From Sulfuricurvum sp. (GTDB taxonomy: Bacteria > Campylobacterota > Campylobacteria > Campylobacterales > Sulfurimonadaceae): a stretch of 64,000 nucleotides of DNA. Where the stretch lies: the NCBI GenBank assembly GCA_030696775.1, contig JAUYRN010000003.1, positions 1 to 64,000 of the forward strand, given 5' to 3'. Under the pieces are notes generated by a model. It worked only from the letters and a program-made list of their open reading frames with translations. It made no database searches and was not told the DNA's origin. Shown here one piece after another: positions 7,897 through 15,217 of the stretch (its first letter is position 1; every line of letters begins with the position of its first letter). The position numbers and the translations under genes were made by a program.

Positions 7897-8400
7897 ATGA
7901 AAATAAAATCCGCTGGTATCATTATTTTCACATTATTATTGGCAACTGTGGCGCAAGCAACACCTACAAAGATGAATGTTAGTGTCGGTGTTGCTTCTAT
8001 AGATGTAGGAGAGAAATCAGGTACTGGCTACGATATCGGATTTGGCTATGGTAAATATTATGACGCTGGAATGTATTGGGGTGGTGAATTTATCCTCGAA
8101 TACGCAGATATAAATGCGATTAATATTATTGGGTATGCGGCTGATATTAGACTCGGCTACACTCCTGTCAATACTGCTCTTAAAGATTTCACCCTCTATG
8201 GTATCGGTGCGGCTATGTATCAAAGTGTAGATGACCGTGAGAACTCAGGGTTTGGGTATGGTGCAGGGCTTGAATACAGAGTTACCAATACTGTTGGGGT
8301 GAATGTGGATTATAAGACTTTCAATATGACTCCCAGTAATATTGGGTTTTTGAATTATGACTATACAAAAACGGGTGTATCTGTTAAGTATATGTTTTGA
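7897..8400 (+). CDS. Outer-membrane beta-barrel protein (opacity/OmpA-barrel type)
   Basis: A 167-residue protein with a signal peptide (MKIKSAGIIIFTLLLATVAQA). Alternating aromatic/glycine strands follow (YDIGFGYGKYYDAGMYWGGEF, FGYGAGLEYRVTNTVGVNVDY), and it ends in KYMF, the C-terminal Phe used by the BAM complex. Size and pattern suit an eight-stranded outer-membrane barrel. The ATG follows AAGGATACCC. It sits between another exported protein and the Sel1 genes, making a surface-directed cargo unit. Its ligand is unknown. Confidence 0.8.
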   Translation: MKIKSAGIIIFTLLLATVAQATPTKMNVSVGVASIDVGEKSGTGYDIGFGYGKYYDAGMYWGGEFILEYADINAINIIGYAADIRLGYTPVNTALKDFTLYGIGAAMYQSVDDRENSGFGYGAGLEYRVTNTVGVNVDYKTFNMTPSNIGFLNYDYTKTGVSVKYMF

Positions 8401-8437
8401 CTATGTTGTATAGAAATTTAAAGTAAAAGGCAATTCC

Positions 8438-9481
8438 ATGTTAAGAAAAATGTTACTAATGGGAATTTTAGTCGGGTATGTGTTTGGCAGTAGTTTTAAC
8501 GATGAAATAAAAGCATTAGACAAGAAGGAGCATAAAAAAGCATTGGAAAGCTTTAAAAAAGCATGCGATAGTGGAGACGCTGGCGGATGCACTGGTCTTG
8601 GTATTATGTATGGCGATGCGTATGGAATAAAAAAAGACAGCTTAAAAGCAGTAAAGCTGTATAGCAAAGCATGTGATGGCGGAGACGCTGAAGGGTGTGC
8701 TATGCTTGGCGCTATGTATGGTCTGGGAGCTGGAGTAAAGTATGATAAGTTAAAATATATAGAGTTGAAAACTAAAGCATGCAATGGTGGATATGCTAGA
8801 GGATGCTACAGTCTTGCTATTTGTTATGCTGGTGGAGTTTCAGGTGTGGAGAAAGATGGCCAAAAAGCAGAAGAACTGTATGCCAAAGCATGCGATAACG
8901 GAGTCCCTGAAGGGTGTTCTGAGCTTGGTTCTATTTATGCCGAAAGAAGTGATGGTTTAAAAGCTGTAGAGCTTTACATTAAAGCCTGTGAAGGTGGAGA
9001 TACCATGGGATGCTTTAGTCTTGCTACTATCTATTCCAAAGGAATTGGAGTAGAGCAAGATAGCTCCAAAGCGGAAAAGTTGTATACCAAAGCATGCGAT
9101 GATAAAGTTGCTAGTGCGTGTTACACTCTTGGTGAGATGTATGAGAAGGGTGATGATATAAAACAGGATAGCTTTAAAGCAGTAGAGCTTTACACTAAGG
9201 CATGCGATGGTGGAAATGCTGGTGGATGTTCTAATCTTGGGATTTTGTATGCTATTGGCAATGGTGTTAAGCAAGATAGTCTTAAAGCAGTAATGTTATT
9301 TACTAAAGCCTGTAATGATAGAGATCCTGGCGGATGTAATAATCTTGGGAAAGCGTATGCCGAGGGGAATGGAATAAAACAAAATAATAAATTAGCTTTA
9401 AAATATCTTGGTATGGCGTGTGATATGGAAGTTGAAATGGGTTGTAAAAACTTTGCAATAGTAAAAAATAGGATGAAATAG
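8438..9481 (+). CDS. Sel1-repeat, cysteine-rich exported protein (Hcp-like), 347 aa
   Basis: A short signal peptide (MLRKMLLMGILVGYVFG) is followed by nine Sel1/TPR-like repeats of about 36 residues. Each repeat carries a cysteine pair spaced like ACDSGDAGGC (C-x7-C), as in the disulfide-bridged Helicobacter cysteine-rich proteins (HcpA family). Such proteins are periplasmic or secreted and act in protein-protein contacts; reported beta-lactam binding in the family is not a safe prediction here. The flanks and start are nearly identical to those of the next gene, showing a tandem duplication. Confidence 0.92.
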   Translation: MLRKMLLMGILVGYVFGSSFNDEIKALDKKEHKKALESFKKACDSGDAGGCTGLGIMYGDAYGIKKDSLKAVKLYSKACDGGDAEGCAMLGAMYGLGAGVKYDKLKYIELKTKACNGGYARGCYSLAICYAGGVSGVEKDGQKAEELYAKACDNGVPEGCSELGSIYAERSDGLKAVELYIKACEGGDTMGCFSLATIYSKGIGVEQDSSKAEKLYTKACDDKVASACYTLGEMYEKGDDIKQDSFKAVELYTKACDGGNAGGCSNLGILYAIGNGVKQDSLKAVMLFTKACNDRDPGGCNNLGKAYAEGNGIKQNNKLALKYLGMACDMEVEMGCKNFAIVKNRMK

Positions 9482-9530
9482 GCTGATTACTGACATTAAA
9501 GATTACAAAATTAAAATAAAAGGCAATCAA

Positions 9531-10259
9531 ATGTTGAAAAAAATGTTACTAATGGGAATCTTAGTCGGGTGTGCGTTTGGTGGTAGTTATGACGATGGCG
9601 TAAAAGCATATGAGAAGAAAGAATATTCAAAAGCATTAACCAGCTTTAAAAAAGCATGCGATAGTGGAGATACTGAGGGATGTTATAATGTTGGTGCCAT
9701 GTATTTCAGTGGAATTGGAGTAAAGCAAGATAGCCTCAAAGCGGTAAAGCTGTTTACCAAAGCATGCGATGGCGGAGATGCTGACGGATGTTCTAATCTT
9801 GGTCTTATGTATAGCAATGGAAATGGAGTAAAACAAGATAGCTTCAAAGCAGTAGTCCTGCACACTAAAGCATGCGATGGTGGAAATACTGCGGGATGTT
9901 CAAATCTTGCTACTATGTATGAGAAAGGAAAGGGGGTAAAGCAAGATAGCTTAAAGGCAGCCGCTCTATACACCAAAGCATGCGATGGAGGAGAATCTGT
10001 TGCATGCTCCAATCTTGGTTTTATATATCAAAGAGGAAACGGGGTAAAGCAAGATAGCTTTAAAGCAGTAAAGCTGTATACCAAGGCATGTAATGGGGGA
10101 TTTGCTTCTGGATGCTACAATCTTGGTCTTATTTATGCCAAGGGAAATGGAGTAAATAAAAATAAACAAAATGCTTTGAAATACTTAGGCATGGCGTGCG
10201 ATATGAAGGATGAAGAGGGCTGTAAAGACTATGCAATAGTAAAAAATAGGATGAAATAG
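9531..10259 (+). CDS. Sel1-repeat, cysteine-rich exported protein (Hcp-like), 242 aa
   Basis: Paralogue of the gene just upstream. The signal peptide MLKKMLLMGILVGCAFG is followed by six cysteine-pair Sel1 repeats (KACDGGDADGC type) and the same C-terminal cap (GMACDMKDEEGC... AIVKNRMK). Its 5' leader (AAAATAAAAGGCAATC) and 3' end match those of its neighbour almost exactly, so copy number of internal repeats, not the ends, differs between the two. Cys17/18 near the signal peptide end (VGCAFGG) might allow lipidation, but the lipobox is poor. It is probably periplasmic. Confidence 0.92.
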   Translation: MLKKMLLMGILVGCAFGGSYDDGVKAYEKKEYSKALTSFKKACDSGDTEGCYNVGAMYFSGIGVKQDSLKAVKLFTKACDGGDADGCSNLGLMYSNGNGVKQDSFKAVVLHTKACDGGNTAGCSNLATMYEKGKGVKQDSLKAAALYTKACDGGESVACSNLGFIYQRGNGVKQDSFKAVKLYTKACNGGFASGCYNLGLIYAKGNGVNKNKQNALKYLGMACDMKDEEGCKDYAIVKNRMK

Positions 10260-11087
10260 GCTGATTATTAACCTAGAAAATACAAAATTAAAAAAATGAA
10301 TAGCACGCAGATAATTTTTTCATTCATTCAGTAGCCTTCTTGCATAACTAACTTTTTATGAAGAGCTGGATTCCCGCTTGCGCGGGAATCCAATTGTAGA
10401 AGGTTGTGCAAGAAGTTTAGTTAAAAATGAATCAAAATACCGTCGGATACGTGCATTTCAGCGGTCTCTCTATAATGTTAATTGTAGAGAGACCGCTGGT
10501 GGCTTCAATCAATTAAAAACCGCCTAAATTCTCCTAAAAAATGCTCTAAAACTCCCATAAAAAGCCATTTCGAGCAAACTGCTTCAAAAGTGCCGATTCC
10601 GTATCATTTGCGCATTTTTTTCGTATGTTTTTTCAAAAAACTTGAAACGACTCAAAAATTGCAAAAGAATTTGCATTTTCTTACCAACTCCTTATATTTT
10701 TTTAAATGTGTTCGTATAACAAAACATAAACATTTTTACGGAGACCCCATGTCATTTTCTTAATATATATTTTACTTATTTTTCTCGCCTGAGCTATGAC
10801 AACGCTCCATACAATCCTGCACCAACTATATTAACCTTTTTTTTAAAACCCTTTCAATGCAGTGTATGACCAATGGAATTTCCCTCTAAATCTGTTTTTA
10901 TACAGTCTAAAAGTTTTCGCCGATGATCTCAAAATCGCATGTCTAATCTACCCTCGACCATAACAGCTCATTGAAAAATCGAGCTGTTCCTTTTGGTGGT
11001 GGGATGAAAAGAATAAGCTATAAAAACGCTTTAAATAAGCACCCAACCTTCAAGGTCGGCAATAATAATAAAAGGAGGTAAATAACC
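10260..11087. other. 828-nt non-coding region with several strong inverted repeats
   Basis: No ORF with a plausible start was found on either strand. It contains a nested long hairpin (10336-10415), a perfect 14-bp inverted repeat with 12-nt loop (10459-10498, arms CAGCGGTCTCTCTA) and AACAGCTC/GAGCTGTT (10962-10988) followed by CCTTTT. It ends at the AAAGGAGGT ribosome-binding site of the gene at 11088. Possible roles are terminators, a small RNA, or a recombination site for the recombinase downstream. Confidence 0.5.
10336..10415. repeat. Nested long hairpin
   Basis: Outer arms CTTCTTGCATAAC (10336-10348) and GTTGTGCAAGAAG (10403-10415) pair with one mismatch. The inner arms TGGATTCCCGC (10367-10377) and GCGGGAATCCA (10382-10392) pair perfectly around TTGC. 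The inner GATTCCCGC-type stem resembles dispersed palindromic repeats found in many proteobacteria. It follows the Sel1 genes and might also end their transcription, although there is no T-run. Confidence 0.6.
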
Positions 11088-11459
11088 ATGTTCAGTGAAA
11101 TAAAAATTAAGACCTACAGTGCCCTACTCGGGCTGACTCCAAGTGAGTTGGATGACTTTATGAGACGATATAAATCATACTTATTAACGCAAAAGGTGAT
11201 CACAAAATCAGTGCTAATTAATGGATTATTTATCCTTGAAAAAATCCATGCTGAGAAATGGCTCATTGCTTCGGAAAAGGTGAAGTTAAAAACCAAAAAC
11301 ATAACCATTATTAGGTATTCTGAAAAAATAGTTGAACTTTATAAAAGCGGCATGGGAACGGCAAAAATAGTCAATCATCTCAAACTCAACCATCGTGTAA
11401 CCATTTCTAAGAGTGCGCTTGATCGTTTTATTACGGCTAATCGAATCAAGCGGGACTAA
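11088..11459 (+). CDS. Small HTH-like protein paired with a tyrosine recombinase
   Basis: A 123-residue basic protein with a perfect AAAGGAGGT ribosome-binding site. The N-terminal half (LLGLTPSELDDFMRRYKSY) is helical. The C-terminal half (KIVELYKSGMGTAKIVNHLK, then TISKSALDRFI) looks like a helix-turn-helix of the resolvase/transposase type. It ends six bases before the recombinase gene at 11466, so the two are probably an operon and may act on the same DNA site. The family was not firmly recognised; DNA binding is inferred from the HTH pattern. Confidence 0.7.
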   Translation: MFSEIKIKTYSALLGLTPSELDDFMRRYKSYLLTQKVITKSVLINGLFILEKIHAEKWLIASEKVKLKTKNITIIRYSEKIVELYKSGMGTAKIVNHLKLNHRVTISKSALDRFITANRIKRD

Positions 11460-11465
11460 AAAGGC

Positions 11466-12332
11466 ATGGCGAATTTAAGAGGTTCAAGTCTAAATAGGCA
11501 AATTGCTGACGCTTTCCACAGAATGGAGTCTTTTGGAGTAAAAAGACATGGCTCAAATGATCACCTCACTCACAGTGGTGCTGTTGCCAGCAAGCGTGAA
11601 ATGTATTTACGAGATTTCAAAAATTTTATGGAAAATAATCAGATCGACGGAAAACTCAACCAAGCCATAACCGCTGAAAATATGGATAAATTTTTGGAAC
11701 AACGAATGGAAAACTTATCACGAACTTCTCGTGAATCTTATACGAGAAGTTTTTCATCTATGTTGCGGGGATTACAAGAATCTAATGTTTCAATTGATTT
11801 GGATAAAACTTACTTCGATCAAAAGGTCGCTGAGATAAAGGAAATGCCCTCAGAAGAAGTGATAACAGGTCGGGCGGTAAAAGATGTAGAGAACGTCATT
11901 AAAGAGCTTTATAGCACACGTTACGAATCGGGTGTTATATCAGAAGTGCAATATTCACTGGGATTACGTGTAAGTGAGGCTATTGAACTTGTCCAAAATC
12001 ATGAAAAATACATTGATCATAATGAAGTTGTCGGATTGGTCGGCAAGGGAAATCATACATACGAGCCAAAAGACATTTCGCCTCAACTGGTAGCAAAAAT
12101 AATGACTGCTGAAAATATCCCCTCACAGAGCACCTATCGCAATGATTTATCTGAAGTTACCGATAATCAGCACACGCCACACGATTTTCGGTACAGTTAC
12201 GCTGAAAGAGAATATCACTCTAAAATTGAAGATGGCGTTGAATATCACCAAGCTCTTAAGGAAGTTTCGGAGGGCTTAAACCATAGCTTAGAGCGTGAGT
12301 CTATGACTCTTTATTATTTGAAGAGAGCCTAA
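11466..12332 (+). CDS. Second tyrosine recombinase of the element
   Basis: A 288-residue recombinase with a SAM-like core-binding domain (about 40-110) and a compact catalytic domain. Arg168 is in SLGLRVSEAIEL, Lys194 in VGKGN, HxxR is TPHDFR (His239, Arg242), His273 is in GLNHS and Tyr283 or Tyr284 in MTLYYL, so all catalytic positions are present. It is quite different from the integrase at 3372 and lacks the N-terminal arm-binding region. Possible jobs are dimer resolution of a replicating form, inversion of a local segment, or excision help. The adjacent 828-nt hairpin-rich region is a candidate site. Confidence 0.88.
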   Translation: MANLRGSSLNRQIADAFHRMESFGVKRHGSNDHLTHSGAVASKREMYLRDFKNFMENNQIDGKLNQAITAENMDKFLEQRMENLSRTSRESYTRSFSSMLRGLQESNVSIDLDKTYFDQKVAEIKEMPSEEVITGRAVKDVENVIKELYSTRYESGVISEVQYSLGLRVSEAIELVQNHEKYIDHNEVVGLVGKGNHTYEPKDISPQLVAKIMTAENIPSQSTYRNDLSEVTDNQHTPHDFRYSYAEREYHSKIEDGVEYHQALKEVSEGLNHSLERESMTLYYLKRA

Positions 12333-12360
12333 TAACGGCTATAGAAGCCGTTATTGAGGG

Positions 12361-13881
12361 CTAAAATTCTAAAGGTTGATTCATTAAAAAATCCCCCTCT
12401 AGTTGCACGGATTCTTCTTCGGAAAGAGTCATTCCAATTCTTCTACCTCTCGTTTTTTCGCCTTTGACTCTTTGAGTAATTGACTCGCCAAGGTTCGAGA
12501 ATATGACTTTGTTTCTATACTGAATATCATTTGACTTTTCAGTTACCAGCAACACAAACAAAAAATCTAATGACTTTGCAGAAATAAATCTGTGCTCAAA
12601 TTCATCTTCAAGATTTTTCAACATTGCTCTATGCTTTTTAATGTAGATTATAAAACTGTCTGAAAATCCTGAAGCAAATTCTAAGGATTCGTAACCATCT
12701 ACGACTGCTTCAATCTCTTGAGTCACTCCAAGAATATTCAACTTCTTGATATAACCAAAAACAAGTTCAACATTTCCAGTGGTAGCCACTTTCGCCATTG
12801 CTTTGCTTTTAGTTTCAAATAGCGACGTAGTTCTCTTTCTGTCAAATTTATATCTCGCTAAAATTTCTATAAATTTTAACTGTTCTTTTTTGAGTAGCAC
12901 AATGAATTCGCCTATCTCTAAATTGAATTTTTCTTTTGCAATGGTAGCTAATGACTTTTCTTGCTTAAAATAATTAAACCGTCTATCATTAGGCGAAATT
13001 TTAACTGCCAACGGGTGATTATTGCACAAAAATGTTATGAAATTGTTTTCGCACCTATAGGTCTTTTCGCTTTTTATATTTGCCGTAAAATAGGCATTGG
13101 TAATAAACTCTTTTACCTTTTCTATTGTGCCAGTTGATTTACTAAAATCACTTTTTACTTCGTCAAAACATACAACTAGCTTATTGATAATATAGCCATT
13201 AAATGAGCTTTCAAGATTGCTCGCATTAATATTTTCACAATATTCACCAAAAATATGTGCCAACACCACCTCTATCAAGACTCCCTTTCCTGCCCCTTCC
13301 GTTCCTGAAAGAAGAAATGCAGATGGAATTTTTTCTCTCTCGTTTACAAATACAGATAAATAATTGATAAAATAATCGACAGCTTCATGATTGTCTTCAA
13401 ATAGATTTAACAGCAATGCGTACGTTAATGGAATCTCTTTTTTAAATTCTTCCGCCGTATAGTCGCATTTTTTCATTTTTTTTCTCATCTGATCAATCTC
13501 TGCGAGCTTAGTTTTCTTCTCATTAAATTCATTCAGATAAAAATCACCATCCTCGGTAAAGCTAAATGGTTTTTTAATATCAAAAACAGTATTGACTTTT
13601 TTAAGTCCGAGTAGGAATTTATCTTTGACATCTTCCATAAGAGGAAATGCCATTTTGATATGTTGCTTAGCTGCCAATGAAGTCAAAAGCTCAATCTCAC
13701 CTGTTTTGCTATTAAAAAGTATGTATGAGCTTCTTGTAAAGTCAAAAAATAAATACTTATTTGGTCTTATCTCACCAGTTTCACGTAATCTTTCGGCTGT
13801 AAAGGTTGATACTTTTTTTGCTGGAGGATTTACCACCTCTACTGTTTCGATGGTAGCGTCAATAGTTTGCAATGCAGACAT
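12361..13881 (-). CDS. Superfamily 3 helicase / DUF5906-type replication protein
   Basis: A 506-residue protein whose central part is an SF3 helicase: Walker A GTEGAGKG (about 193-200), Walker B KLVVCFDE (about 234-241) and motif C with NFITFLCNN (about 280-288) followed by the arginine pair at 300-301. This layout matches phage/plasmid primase-helicases such as P4 alpha and NrS-1-type proteins, but the N-terminal 150 residues show no primase motif, so it may be helicase only. It probably unwinds the element's origin; an iteron-like array lies about 300 nt upstream. The ATG follows GAGGTGG, and the 47-aa ORF upstream is cotranscribed. Confidence 0.88.
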   Translation of the reverse strand: MSALQTIDATIETVEVVNPPAKKVSTFTAERLRETGEIRPNKYLFFDFTRSSYILFNSKTGEIELLTSLAAKQHIKMAFPLMEDVKDKFLLGLKKVNTVFDIKKPFSFTEDGDFYLNEFNEKKTKLAEIDQMRKKMKKCDYTAEEFKKEIPLTYALLLNLFEDNHEAVDYFINYLSVFVNEREKIPSAFLLSGTEGAGKGVLIEVVLAHIFGEYCENINASNLESSFNGYIINKLVVCFDEVKSDFSKSTGTIEKVKEFITNAYFTANIKSEKTYRCENNFITFLCNNHPLAVKISPNDRRFNYFKQEKSLATIAKEKFNLEIGEFIVLLKKEQLKFIEILARYKFDRKRTTSLFETKSKAMAKVATTGNVELVFGYIKKLNILGVTQEIEAVVDGYESLEFASGFSDSFIIYIKKHRAMLKNLEDEFEHRFISAKSLDFLFVLLVTEKSNDIQYRNKVIFSNLGESITQRVKGEKTRGRRIGMTLSEEESVQLEGDFLMNQPLEF

Positions 13882-13891
13882 CTAAACCACC

Positions 13892-14035
13892 TCACTTGGC
13901 GGTAAAAACAAAAAGGCCTTCGCTTTTGTTTTTACTTACAAAATATTTTGCTGTTGTCATCTCATCGGATGGACTTTGGATTCGCTTCATGGAATCGACA
14001 TTCACGTTAAACGTGTTAGCTTGATTTGTCTTCAT
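13892..14035 (-). CDS. 47-aa hypothetical protein upstream of SF3 helicase
   Basis: A short ORF starting MKTNQANTFNVNVDSMKRIQ and ending EGLFVFTAK. The ATG at 14033-14035 has GAGGTAAC upstream, and its stop lies ten bases before the helicase start, whose ribosome-binding site overlaps the stop region. The tight spacing suggests translational coupling. Its 3' end carries a 12-bp perfect inverted repeat. No family was recognised; it could be a copy-number or helicase-partner peptide. Confidence 0.55.
   Translation of the reverse strand: MKTNQANTFNVNVDSMKRIQSPSDEMTTAKYFVSKNKSEGLFVFTAK
13902..13935. repeat. 12-bp perfect inverted repeat before helicase gene
   Basis: Arms GTAAAAACAAAA (13902-13913) and TTTTGTTTTTAC (13924-13935) flank a 10-nt loop, inside the last codons of the 47-aa ORF and just upstream of the helicase start. 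In mRNA it would fold next to the helicase ribosome-binding site; in DNA it would be an AT-rich palindrome near the presumed origin. Confidence 0.55.
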
Positions 14036-14216
14036 TTAGTTACCTCTTATATTTAGATTAAGAATGGAAGTATTAACTTCTATTCCTTGACGACATTATG
14101 CTTTTATTAAACTTAATGGAAGCTTACACTTTCGTTTTTATATTTTACTTGACTAGCTTTATTATTTTTGTTGATTGTTTATTCATCCGCTCTTCCCTCT
14201 CTTAAATCATTACTGC

Positions 14217-14511
14217 GCCCCGAAGGGGCAAAATACATTAGTCTGAAGAGTTGGAACGAAGCGGAACGACTTTTAAGGAATAGGTTCCAATGACGTTCCA
14301 GCTGAAACCACGTATATGTGGCGTTTATATATCTATTGGAACTATGGAACTCTATATTTAAAAATAATTCTAAAGTAAAGGATATAAGAGAGAGTCTACA
14401 TAAAAGACTATCAGCAAAAAAATAAAGTAGCGTTCCACCAGCTTCATGCTTGAAAAATTCGTACGACAGGGAGCTGTAGATGGAACGCCAATCTTTAAAA
14501 AGAACGTTCCA
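14217..14511. repeat. Iteron-like TGGAAC/GTTCCA array, putative replication origin
   Basis: In about 260 bp there are eight copies of TGGAAC or its complement GTTCCA (at 14252, 14284, 14295, 14337, 14345, 14432, 14481, 14506) plus CGGAACG at 14262. Five are the 7-mer TGGAACG/CGTTCCA. Several pairs are spaced 8-10 bp apart, about one helical turn. A GCCCC-gaa-GGGGC hairpin (14217-14229) stands at the left edge. The array lies in the 622-nt non-coding stretch (14036-14657) upstream of the SF3 helicase, the usual place for an iteron origin. The 114-codon minus-strand frame through it is not called. Confidence 0.6.
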
Positions 14512-14530
14512 TGCAAAATTCACAGAAAAA

Positions 14531-14553
14531 TTGTGTAACTATTGTGTAATTAA
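14531..14553. repeat. Integrase arm-type repeat, right end
   Basis: Identical 23-bp copy of 3349-3371 with two TTGTGTAA words, in the same orientation, about 105 bp inside the right att repeat. See the left copy for interpretation. Confidence 0.65.
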
Positions 14554-14657
14554 GTTGTCAATTTATTGTCGATTTTGACAATTTTTACGATAAAAATAGA
14601 GTGTGATTTTAGTGCTTAAAAAGCGTTTGTAAAGCCTATGAGGAGGGGGTTTGTGAA

Positions 14658-14733
14658 TGGTGGTCGCAACAGGATTCGAACCTGTGACCACTACCTTGTC
14701 GAGGTAGTGCTCTACCAACTGAGCTATGCGACC
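14658..14733 (-). tRNA. tRNA-Val (GAC)
   Basis: A 76-nt gene including CCA. On the minus strand, the acceptor GGTCGCA pairs with TGCGACC, the D-arm is TAGCTCAGTTGGTAGAGCA, the anticodon stem CTACC flanks the loop TCGACAA (anticodon GAC), and the T-arm is ACAGG-TTCGAAT-CCTGT. It is the integration site of the element; its 3' 45 bases are part of the 47-bp att repeat. Confidence 0.97.
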
Positions 14734-14773
14734 ATTGGGGCAGAATTATAATGAGTAAGAGGTTAAATATGAC

Positions 14774-15217
14774 TTAACTCTTACACATCTTCGGTTTATA
14801 ATTTAAAATAAACAACCACAGGACTGCAATATCAATCATCACATCCGCTGCATTAAACACCGCAAAATTGAAACCGCAATGCCAATACACGTAATCAACC
14901 ACTCCGCCGTAAATAAAACGGTCAATTACATTTGAAAGTCCAGCCCCCACCATTATTCCTACTGGAAGTAGGTAGCATTTTTGTTTTAACCAAAGCGTGT
15001 AGGCTACAACCCCCGCTAAAAGAGCAAGCTGTATCCATTTTAACGACTCTTCCAAAAAGGCAAACATTGAAAATGCCACCCCTCTATTGTAAACTAAAAT
15101 CAAATCAATACACTGAGTATAGGCACGAAAACCCTCAACAAAAAGAGTTTTAAGCAATTGGTCGGCAACAAAAACTCCGATAACTACTAATATAAAAAGG
15201 ACAAAAGACTTAGCCAT
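14774..15217 (-). CDS. lspA: Lipoprotein signal peptidase (signal peptidase II)
   Basis: Inner-membrane aspartic protease that cleaves the signal peptide of diacylated prolipoproteins. The 147 residues have four membrane segments and the two catalytic aspartates in [18 protein letters not shown] and [12 protein letters not shown], plus the conserved [10 protein letters not shown] region. The usual length is about 150-165. It overlaps the glmM 3' end by eight bases and is the last gene of that unit before tRNA-Val. Confidence 0.96.
   Translation of the reverse strand: MAKSFVLFILVVIGVFVADQLLKTLFVEGFRAYTQCIDLILVYNRGVAFSMFAFLEESLKWIQLALLAGVVAYTLWLKQKCYLLPVGIMVGAGLSNVIDRFIYGGVVDYVYWHCGFNFAVFNAADVMIDIAVLWLFILNYKPKMCKS

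Larger units (their letters stand above)
3240..14702. mobile_element. Integrative element in tRNA-Val (about 11.4 kb)
   Basis: The region is bounded by a perfect 47-bp direct repeat (3240-3286 and 14656-14702). The right copy is the 3' part of the intact tRNA-Val gene; the left copy is a truncated tRNA fragment. The integrase gene lies just inside the left repeat, and a 23-bp repeat occurs just inside both ends. Cargo includes an integrase, an Xre repressor, secreted proteins, Sel1 proteins, a second tyrosine recombinase, an SF3 helicase and an iteron-like array. No capsid, terminase, relaxase or type IV secretion genes were recognised. It is probably a satellite-type island or an integrative mobilisable element. 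Confidence 0.9.

Noticed and set aside
8401-10169. Several minus-strand frames opposite the Sel1 genes
   Set aside because: They are mirror frames produced by the repetitive Sel1 coding sequence.
8438-10259. CRISPR-like array
   Set aside because: The regular repeats are in-frame protein repeats of about 108 bp with variable positions, not short direct repeats with unique spacers.
14179-14523. 114-codon minus-strand ORF through the iteron-like array
   Set aside because: It starts at GTG without a ribosome-binding site, has an unlikely aromatic/Ser-rich composition and its sequence is explained by the repeated TGGAAC words.
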